Part shown: one piece after another, positions 9,196 through 17,900 of the stretch
Position numbering within the stretch: position 1 is the first letter of the stretch
How the letters are laid out: each line of letters starts with the position of its first letter
Source: Maccoyibacter intestinihominis
GTDB taxonomy: Bacteria > Bacillota > Clostridia > Lachnospirales > Lachnospiraceae
Direction: 5' to 3'
DNA: 64,000 nt
NCBI RefSeq assembly: GCF_040096355.1
Contig: NZ_JBBMEX010000008.1
Location: forward strand, 106,038 to 170,037
Translations under genes and position numbers: made by a program
The notes under the pieces: generated by a model
Told to the model about the DNA's origin: nothing
What the model saw: only the letters and a program-made list of their open reading frames with translations
The model's database searches: none

Positions 9196-10014
9196 ATGGG
9201 AAGAAAGATTGAAAACAGAAATATTGATGTGACAAAAGCCAGAGGCGAACTGGAAGAAGATCTTCTGGAATATGTCTACCGGATGTGGAGGCAAGGCAGA
9301 CAGATCACATCGAAAGAGTATGCCAGAGAAGTGAATATAACCGGATATGAAGCGGCAGGCCTGGTGCGGAGTCTGGTGAAAAAAGGATTTTTGTGTGAGC
9401 CGGAAAACGGACATCTGGAACTGAGCGATAAGGGAAAACTGGAAGGTATGGAGTGCCTTGCACGCCATGAGAAACTGACACAGTTCTTCCAGATGGTAAG
9501 TGGAATGGATCAGCAGAGGGCGCAGGAAGATGCCTGTAGAGTGGAACATTATATCAGTCCGGAAGGGTTAAAAGGAATTGAAAACTTTCTGCAGTACGGT
9601 GACGTATACGACAGAGTTTATGACGATATGGACTTGTATACCTTTTATGAGGATGGTGAGTTCCCGATGGCATTCGGACTGTATGAACCGGAACGACGCA
9701 ATCCAAGATTCCTTGCACCAGAGTACGGGAAACTGGAACATTCTGTTATATTAAGAGTGAAAAAGTCCCAGAACTGCTTCCTGCTCAGGACAAAAAAGGA
9801 CGAATCCATCGGCTATGTATGGTACAGAAGAGATGATGAATGGATACAGGCGAAAGAAGAAAAAGGTGTTTATCAGTTACCGACAGACATCTGTACTTAT
9901 ACTGCCAATACAGGAATCCCGATTACAGAAGCAGTGGCAATCATTGCGATTACACGCTTTGATCAGAAGCCATTGCCAATCGATTATCGGGAATTGAATA
10001 TTCATGTATGGTGA
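9196..10014 (+). CDS. DtxR-fold regulator B, complete metal site, with extra C-terminal domain
   Basis: This is the member of the trio closest to DtxR/IdeR. The winged helix (residues about 15-80) is followed by the dimerisation helix and DACRVEHYIS. All six ligands of the primary site are present: Asp22, Glu25, His91, Cys114, Glu117 and His118. The Cys at the fourth position is the iron-type pattern (MntR has Glu there). Instead of an SH3-like domain, about 140 residues of a beta-rich module follow, with VYQLPTDICTY and a final Trp. It lies 37 bases after regulator A with AGGAAAGG before the ATG. Likely a ferrous-iron-responsive DNA-binding protein with an added effector or partner domain; targets may be the haem genes downstream. 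Confidence 0.8.
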   Translation: MGRKIENRNIDVTKARGELEEDLLEYVYRMWRQGRQITSKEYAREVNITGYEAAGLVRSLVKKGFLCEPENGHLELSDKGKLEGMECLARHEKLTQFFQMVSGMDQQRAQEDACRVEHYISPEGLKGIENFLQYGDVYDRVYDDMDLYTFYEDGEFPMAFGLYEPERRNPRFLAPEYGKLEHSVILRVKKSQNCFLLRTKKDESIGYVWYRRDDEWIQAKEEKGVYQLPTDICTYTANTGIPITEAVAIIAITRFDQKPLPIDYRELNIHVW

Positions 10015-10033
10015 CGAAGAGAGGAACAAGAAA

Positions 10034-10870
10034 ATGGAAAAAGGTGAACATCTAAAGAGACAGAACAGACCTACAATGCTGCAACTGCAATATTTACAAC
10101 GCCTGTCAAGAGTAGAAAAGAAACGTGGAGCTCAGGGAAGTATCGCAGAATCTTATGGCGTGAATCGATCAACGGTAAACCGTTATTTTAAGAACTGCAT
10201 AGAAAGAGGAATCCTGACAGAATCACTGGAATTTACCGCAGCAGGTGAAGAATGGCTGGAAAGATATACCAAGCTGTATGAGAATCTTGAAAAATATCTG
10301 GAAGAAATCGGTGCAAAACCGGAAGAAATCGAGGAATCACTGGATGTTATGGTGGAGAATATCGACATCCACATGCTGGAACTGATGATTAACGCCTATA
10401 CAGAGAAAAAATCAGTATACAAGAAAAAAGAGAATGAACTGGATCAGGAGATACAGCACAATCTGCAGAAATGTGAAAGGCATCCGGTAGTGTTCCGGCT
10501 TTACCGGATGAATAAAAAGCAGGGGCAGGGAAGAGACTCTATGGCGATGAGAGGATTTGAAGATATAGCCAAAATCGTTCAGGAGAAGGGAGAAAGCTAT
10601 CTGGAATTAAAGCTGAAAGAGATGGCAGCACACTCCAGAGTGAGTGGTGAAATGATGGCTGGAAAACTGAAAACATTGAAGTATGAGCATAATGAAGTTT
10701 TGGAAGAAGCAAGAATAGAGAATAATATAGTGAAAATCCCGATGGAAGCGTGCAGAATCCACCGATGGACGGGGATTGGCACGATGGGAATTGTACCAGT
10801 TACCGTAACCTGCAGTGTAGGACCAATGCACATGCCGGAAAGCACTGCACTATTATATTTCTGGGTATAA
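10034..10870 (+). CDS. DtxR-fold regulator C, metal site lost, with extra C-terminal domain
   Basis: Residues about 10-75 form a helix-turn-helix unit (SIAESYGVNRSTVNRYFKN is a clear recognition helix region), then helices corresponding to the DtxR dimer domain, where the metal ligands are absent (the helix His is Tyr and the Cys-Glu-His triad is missing). The C-terminal part ends in NIVKIPMEACRIHRW and GPMHMPESTALLYFWV and matches the pattern of the other two (hydrophobic-x-Ile/Leu-Pro, then an Ala/Cys-rich strand). I chose the ATG at 10034 because GAGAGGA lies 9 bases upstream; an in-frame ATG at 10004 overlaps the previous gene without a good site. Last gene of the operon, followed by a terminator. 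Confidence 0.68.
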   Translation: MEKGEHLKRQNRPTMLQLQYLQRLSRVEKKRGAQGSIAESYGVNRSTVNRYFKNCIERGILTESLEFTAAGEEWLERYTKLYENLEKYLEEIGAKPEEIEESLDVMVENIDIHMLELMINAYTEKKSVYKKKENELDQEIQHNLQKCERHPVVFRLYRMNKKQGQGRDSMAMRGFEDIAKIVQEKGESYLELKLKEMAAHSRVSGEMMAGKLKTLKYEHNEVLEEARIENNIVKIPMEACRIHRWTGIGTMGIVPVTVTCSVGPMHMPESTALLYFWV

Positions 10871-10933
10871 ATTGAAATGAGAAAAATTCTCATTTACGCA
10901 TATCATGTAACAAAATAAGAAAAAATTTCAATA

Positions 10934-10975
10934 AAGTGCTGTTGTTGATAAAATACTATCAATAACAGCACTTTT
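10934..10975 (+). terminator. Terminator of the regulator operon
   Basis: A 17-base stem (10934-10950 with 10957-10973, one G-U pair), six-base loop, ending in TTTT. Its core GCTGTTGTTG/CAATAACAGC is the first of three GTTGTT-type inverted repeats in this intergenic region. Confidence 0.85.
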
Positions 10976-10981
10976 GCGTCC

Positions 10982-11049
10982 GTTGTTGTCTGAATAACAA
11001 CAAAATCAAAGGAAATAACGGCCTGTTTGTTGCAATTCAGGCAACAAAC
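10982..11049. promoter_or_regulatory. Two GTTGTT-type inverted repeats upstream of the haem-operon promoter
   Basis: The first is GTTGTT-N8-AACAAC (10982-11001). The second is GTTTGTTGC-N7-GCAACAAAC (11025-11049), with arms perfectly matched over 9 bases, ending 15 bases before the -35 box. The location fits operator or activator sites for the NEAT/haem genes; a hairpin role is less likely for the second because it lies upstream of the promoter. The binding protein is unknown. The 336-base gap between genes otherwise holds only the preceding terminator, the promoter and a leader. Confidence 0.5.
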
Positions 11050-11064
11050 TTGTAAAAAATGGTG

Positions 11065-11094
11065 TTGACATTGAATGGCAAATTATGGTATCTT
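11065..11094 (+). promoter_or_regulatory. Promoter of the secreted NEAT-like gene
   Basis: TTGACA (11065-11070), 18-base spacer, TATCTT (11089-11094) with an extended -10 TG one base upstream. It leaves a leader of about 100 bases before the start at 11207. Confidence 0.65.
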
Positions 11095-11206
11095 TCAGAC
11101 AAGGAGTTAGATACAAGTAACCAAAGCAATATTGTGGCTAACTTAGATGACTTTAAACTAGAATTTTTAGAACGTACTCAAAGACGGCGTTCAGAAGGAG
11201 GATTTT

Positions 11207-11719
11207 ATGAAGAACAAATTTGTGAAGAAATTAGCGGCGGTAGCAACTGTGGCAACAATGGCTATGGGTATGAGTGTGTCTGCGTTTGCAGCGGCAGGAG
11301 ACACTACAACATTAGCCACAAATCTGTATAAAGATGGAAAGTATAATGCGTCAGCTGTTGACAGTAATCTGTCTATGGGAAATGGTGCTGTTGAAGACAC
11401 AACGTATGTAGAGAATAGTGATGGAACATATACAGTTACATTGAACTTTAAATCATCTTTCAAGGCTATGGGAATGAAAGGCTACCTGAAAGAAGTGGAT
11501 GTGGATACAAATCAGGATGGTACATTTGGAAATGATGATTATGAAGTTGTTCATTTAGATGGAGACAGCTCCAAAGCCGTTATTGGAATTACTTTTACAA
11601 CAGATTCTATTCCAACTATAAATACAAAATATGATGCGAAATTTTCGATTAATGTATTAAATGTAATGCCGGTTAATGCAGAAGGAGATATCGTAATCTT
11701 GCCAGGAGTAACAGAATAA
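11207..11719 (+). CDS. Small secreted single NEAT-like domain protein (possible hemophore)
   Basis: A classic signal peptide ends at VSAFA (about residue 28). The mature 140 residues carry the sequence landmarks of the NEAT domains in the next protein: DGKYNAS, SMGNGAV, TYTVTLNF, GMKGYLKEV and a final beta-strand. There is no membrane anchor, sorting signal or lipobox, so it should be released. In other Firmicutes single-domain NEAT proteins act as soluble haem scavengers. It has AGGAGG just before the ATG, its own promoter and a terminator after it, so it may be made in higher amount than the rest of the cluster. Haem binding is inferred; no canonical YxxxY motif is seen in the last strands. 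Confidence 0.75.
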   Translation: MKNKFVKKLAAVATVATMAMGMSVSAFAAAGDTTTLATNLYKDGKYNASAVDSNLSMGNGAVEDTTYVENSDGTYTVTLNFKSSFKAMGMKGYLKEVDVDTNQDGTFGNDDYEVVHLDGDSSKAVIGITFTTDSIPTINTKYDAKFSINVLNVMPVNAEGDIVILPGVTE

Positions 11720-11857
11720 GAATAATTTTCCGGTTATTTAGAAAAATACAGAAGGTCTGAATAATTGTTACGAGTAAAGCTGAGAGATTAAAAAATGGTC
11801 CATGTAATTGTGATAACAACAAATGATTTGGGAAAAATAAGCAATGATATGACCATA

Positions 11858-11886
11858 AAAGGCGGTTCGACAAGAATCGCCTTTTT
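11858..11886 (+). terminator. Terminator after the small NEAT-like gene
   Basis: An 11-base stem (AAAGGCGGTTC with GAATCGCCTTT, one G-U pair), five-base loop, then TTTTT. Read-through must supply the next gene unless it has its own promoter, and no clear one was seen. Confidence 0.85.
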
Positions 11887-11935
11887 ACTTAGTAAGAGCA
11901 AATAACAAAAATGAATTCTGTAAGGAGAAAAAGAT

Positions 11936-14900
11936 ATGAGAAGAAAAATCTATAAAAGTTTAACTGCGATTCTTCTGGCGAGCACAATGATAACGGGAGT
12001 GGTTCAAACACCCATTACAAGCTATGCTAGTGCTGTAAATGCGATAAATGAAACACAAAATGTTTCTGAACGAGATCAACTAAAAACATTGATTGAAAAA
12101 GCAGACAAATTAAATGAGAACGATTATACCGCAGAAAGTTGGGCAGAATTTAAAGAAGTACGAGAATCTATAGATGATGTAGATGAAATACCGGATAAAT
12201 TTGTGGGAGTAATTTTACAGAATTTACAGGAAGCAATTAATAATCTGGAATTAGTACAAACAGAAAATGAAGAACGTAAACAGTTAAAGGCATTGATTGA
12301 AAAAGCAGATAAACTGAATGAAAACGATTATACCGCAGAAAGCTGGGCAGAGTTCAAAGATGTACGGGATTCTATAGAAAATGTAGATGAAATACCGGAT
12401 AAATTTGTGGGAATAGTATTACAAAACCTGCAGGAGGCAATAGATAATTTAGAGCCGGCGAAAGCAGAAAGCGAAGAAAGAAAACGGTTAAAAGCACTGA
12501 TTGAAAAAGCAGATAAACTGAATGAAAGTGATTATACCGCAGAAAGCTGGGCAGAGTTTAAAGAAGTACGAGAATCCATAGATGATGTGGATGAAATACC
12601 TGATCAGTATGTTGGGATAGTATTACAAAATCTGCAGGAGGCAATAGAAAATTTAGAGCCAGCGAAAGCAGAAAGCGAAGAAAGAAAACAGTTAAAAGCA
12701 CTGATTGAAAAAGCAGATAAACTGAATGAAAGTGATTATACCGCAGAAAGCTGGGCAGAGTTTAAAGAAGTACGAGAATCCATAGATGATGTGGATGAAA
12801 TACCTGATCAGTATGTTGGGATAGTATTACAAAATCTGCAGGAGGCAATAGAAAATTTAGAGCCAGCGAAAGCAGAAAGCGAAGAAAGAAAACAGTTAAA
12901 AGCACTGATTGAAAAAGCAGATAAACTGAATGAAAGTGATTATACCGCAGAAAGCTGGGTAGAATTTAAGGAAGTACGAGATGCGATTGAAGATGTAGAT
13001 GCGATTCCAGATAAATATGTTGGTACAGTTTTGCAGAATTTGCAAGATGCAATAGATGGATTGAAAAAAGCTGAAAATGATACGAAATTACAGCTTGATG
13101 ATGGATATTACATAGCTAATTTAACTTGTGGAACTTTTCAAAAGGGGAATTTATTGGAGAAATACTCAACAGGTGGAATTAGTGGAACAGCATTGATTAC
13201 TGCAAAAAATCATAAATACACAATCACATTAAATGCGGTTGCTGGTAATACAATAGAGTATTTTGATGTCCTTAATAAAGAATACGATCAAGATGATAAT
13301 TATCAAAACAAGCTAGGAACAAAAGGCTGGTTGAATGATTCAGCAATTGTGGATACTAAAAAATATTCCGAAGCTGTTAGAAATGGCGCAACAGATGAAA
13401 ATAATAAATATTGGCAAGATGTTGAGTGGAAAATAAATAAAGAAAATGGAAATGCAACGATTTCATTTTCGATGGATGATCTTGAAAGACAACTTCTTAT
13501 TTATGAAACGGTATCTAGCAGTTACAATGGTGCAACATCAAAAATTTATAGAGAAAATTTAACAATAGATACTCAGAATGCTACAAAAATTGATAAAGAC
13601 AATATTTCGACAAGCGGAACAATTTCTTATACAGCTAATGGAGACAGCTTTTCTATGTTTACAGATGGAGAAGCAGAATGGAATGTAACTGACAATGTCG
13701 GAACGGCAACATATACAATTGATACAAACTGGTTAGAAAATCATAGTCAAAATATTCGATGGATTAAGGACGATGCAGGAAATACAATCGATTTAAGCGA
13801 AGGTCATGTAGAACTGACATACGACTTGAATGATTATACAACGTTAGCATGTGGAAGATCTATCATATATCAAGAAAAAATATCAAATTCAATTTCAACT
13901 TACATGATTACTCTTGTTCCTAAAACTGGCAAAATTACACAAGTCAGTTTAATTGATAAAGAAACAGGAACTAAATTGGAAACGACAAGTGATATTGTAA
14001 ATCCAGATGCATCGTTGATTAGTGAAGAAATTGTAGATGATCCAGACAACAAAGAAGATCCGTATGATTGTTTGATGGCTAATATTGATGGATTATACAA
14101 AAATTATTATATGGCAACATATAAAATTCAATATAAAAATGGCAGCAAACTGATCGATACAAGTAAAAAGGTTACTTTGAAATTTAAAATTCCAGATGAT
14201 TGGAATGCAGATAAAGTTCAGTTAGCAACGTTTATTGACAATCTGGGAACAAATCCAAATGTAAGTGGATCAGTTGAAAAAACAGATGATGGAAATTATT
14301 TTGTAATATCAACCAATAAATTAGGTCATTATGCTCTTTATGAAACAAAAACTACACAGGATGCTGACAAATTAGAAAATGGTACATATAAAATTCCTGT
14401 ATCGGTTTACCATTTGACAAAAGAGGGGCAGTTATCTATGGCAAACAGGTGCCTCGGTGGAACGGCAGAATTGGTAGTGAATGATGATGTAAAAACATTA
14501 TATATGGATTATACATCTGTAGAAAACATGTCACTTACTTCTTATATGACAAAGATGTGGATTTATGGTGCAGACATGGAAATGAAGGGTAATCAGCCAA
14601 CAGGTTCGTTGATTCCAGTTGTATTCACATCTTATTATAAGAATGAAGATGGAAGCTATTTGACGGATTCTTTTAATGAGGGAACACTTAACTACTATCC
14701 TAAGACGGGATATGTTCAATTGGTGAGTGATAAGGCTCAGTGGCCGGCAAGATTTAAAGTACCGATTATGGACGCTATTGGTGGTGGAAACTTTGAACAG
14801 GACGCATGGCTCACATTAGATTGGGCTAATGCGAAAAAAACATCGGATGATGTACCAAATGTCCCGATTAAGAACGGATTAAAAGAACTGTTATCAATTG

Positions 14901-17900
14901 AAAAAACAGCTATTCAGGCAGAGTATACAGCAGATTCATGGGCAAACATGACAAAGGCATACGATGAAGCTGAAAAAATTTATAAAAATGATTCTTCCTC
15001 TGAAGAGGAACTGACAAATGCTTATATAAGTTTAAGAACAGCCATAGATAGCCTTGAAAAGGAAAAAGCACCAGAGCTTACAGAGGGTGTCTATACTGCG
15101 ACTGGAAAAATTGATGATACGGAATATATTACTGATACAAGATTCCTTGTAGGGGAAGATGGTAAAAAATCAGACATATATCTGAAGTCAAAAGATATTC
15201 AGCAGTTTGAATATTATGATCTTACATCTCAGGAATATAAAGAGGCTAAACTGATTAAGAATGACAAAGAAGAAGTTGCTGGAATTGAGTTCAGCTTAAA
15301 TGAGATGGCAAATTCTGTATCTATTAGATATCAGACGGCAGATGGTAAAACTGCACAGGGATTATTAACATTTGTAGATATGTCTAAGCAGGAAGTGAAT
15401 AAAGATTCCTTAAAAGAAATTATTAATACTGCTCAGGAAAAATTAAAAGACGCTGCAGAAAATCCGGAAAATTATGATTCAAAAGCTGTATCTGCATTAC
15501 AGACAGCAGTTTCAAATGGAACAGAAGTATTTAAAAATCCGGTTTCTATTCAGAGTGAAGTAGATGAGCAGGTTGATGCAATCAATGTAGCAATTAATAA
15601 TTTAGCTAAAGTTGCAAGTTTGGATAAACTGAATAAAGCAATTGAAAAAGCTGAAAGTAAAAATGAAGAAGAATATACAGCAACGTCTTACAATACAATG
15701 AAAGAATTGCTGAATCAGGCACAGGAATTGGTTAAAAATGAGAGTGCCTCAGTAACAGAAATTGATAAAATGACGTTAGAATTGAATGCTGCTATTAAAG
15801 GTCTGGTGAAAAGAGCATCAGATTGGACAGCGTTTGATGAAATGTATGAAAAAGCAACAGGAATTACGAATGATGCAAATTATCCGGGCTGGGATGCATT
15901 ACAAACAGTAATAGCTGAAGCAAAAGCATTAAAAGAAAATCCAGATGCGACACAGGATAAGGTTGATGCAATGACAAAAACACTGGAAACAGCAATTGCA
16001 AATCTTCAGGGATCGGTAGATAAGAGTGAACTGATTAAAATGATTTCTAATGCAAAAGCATTGGATACAAGTGCATATATGCAAAGCAGTGTTGATGCAT
16101 TTAACGCAGCAATTGATGCAGCACAGGCAGTTGTAAATAATCCGAATGCATCACAAAATGATGTTGATAAACAGATTCTTGCTCTTCAGGCAGCCGCAGA
16201 TGCTATGTTGGAAAAAGAGAAAGAAAATGTTGTTTACGATGGTGTTTACACAATTGATGGAAAAATGTGGCACGCATCAGCAGACCAGCCGTCTATGGGA
16301 AATGCTGCATTATTAAAACCAATGCAGGTAGTTGTTTCAACAGATAAAGAGACTGGAAAAACGACAGCAGTATTGCGTATGGAGTATGCGCCATTAACAA
16401 CAAGTGGATTTGAAGGTTACTTAGCGGAATTAAATTATTTCCCTGGTTGGGAAGGTGGAAAAACTGGATATGATATGCCAGATGGTGAAACACCAGTTCC
16501 AGCAACTGTAGAGTCTTACTATGAAGATACTTACGATTCCTATAATGATCCAAAGACAGGAACAGATAGTAATGTAAAAGGAAAATTATATCCGCATATT
16601 ATGAACCTGACATTGGATTCACTCGGTGATAGCGAAGTGTGGGTACAGGTTTATGTCCCTGTTATGGAAGCACTTAATACAGGAAGTGGTCGTCAGTATG
16701 CAAAGATTCAATTAGACTGGGATAGTAGAAAGCAGATTTCAGGTGTTGAAACAGATAAGTCTAAACTGAAAAAACTGATTGATGAGGCATCAAAACTGGA
16801 ACAGGGCGAGGCATCTGACGAAAGTTTTGCAGCTTTGCAGAAAATGATCCTTGCAGCAACAGATGTTTATAATAGTATGAATGCCGGACAAGATTCTGTA
16901 GATAATTCAGTAAAAGCATTACAGGCAGCTATTGATGCACTGACAAAAGATGAGGTAAAAACAGACAAATCAGAATTAAAGAAAGCGATAAAGGCCGCTG
17001 ACAGTTATCTGAATAATTCAGACATTACATATTCAGATGCATCAAAGGCATTATTACAGCAGGCTAGAGATGAAGCACAAAAAGTATTTGATGATGAAAA
17101 TGCATCTCAGACACAGGTAAATAAGTGCATTGATGCAATTAACAAGGCAATCGAATCGTTAGAAACAGTAGGTGCAGATAAAACTGATCTGAAAAAAGCC
17201 TTGAAAAATGCAAAAGAATATTTGCAGGAGACATCAAAGTATACAGCAGCATCAATTGAAGCGTTAAAATCTGCATACGACACAGCAAAAGGTGTTTATG
17301 ATGATGCAAATGCTTCACAGGATGATGTGGATTCACAGGTTCGAGTATTAGAATACCTGATGAATCACATGTCAGAAGTTTCTGAAATAGAAGTAGATAA
17401 GAGCGGATTACATGATTTGTTAGTAACGGCGTCAAATTTAGCAGGAAGAGAAGATCTTTATACTAAAGAATCTATTTCAGCATTGAAAAAAGTAATAAAA
17501 GCTGCTGAAGAAGTATATGACAATAAAAAGGCAACACAGGATGAAGTGGTTGCACAGTCCAATGAACTTGTTTCTGCTATTATGAATCTGGAAGCAAAAC
17601 CATCGGATTCCAACAATAATGGAAATAATAATAACGGTGGCAATAATAACGGAGGAAATAACAATAACGGTAATAACAATAATGGAAATAGCAGTGGATT
17701 AGATATAAAAAATCTTACGGATGGTGTATATTCCATTACCGGAAATATGGTGAAAATTGATAAGACTACAGCATCTATGTCAGATGCAGCTATCAATCAT
17801 ACAATAAAATTAACCGTTAAAAACGGAAAATATTATATTACATTGAATTTCAATGGACTCACTATTAGCCAGAAACTTGGATATTTAAGCCAGCTCAAAT

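Noticed and set aside
11059..11331. A plus-strand frame starting before the small NEAT-like gene
   Set aside because: It begins inside the promoter and overlaps a gene with a clear signal peptide and ribosome binding site.
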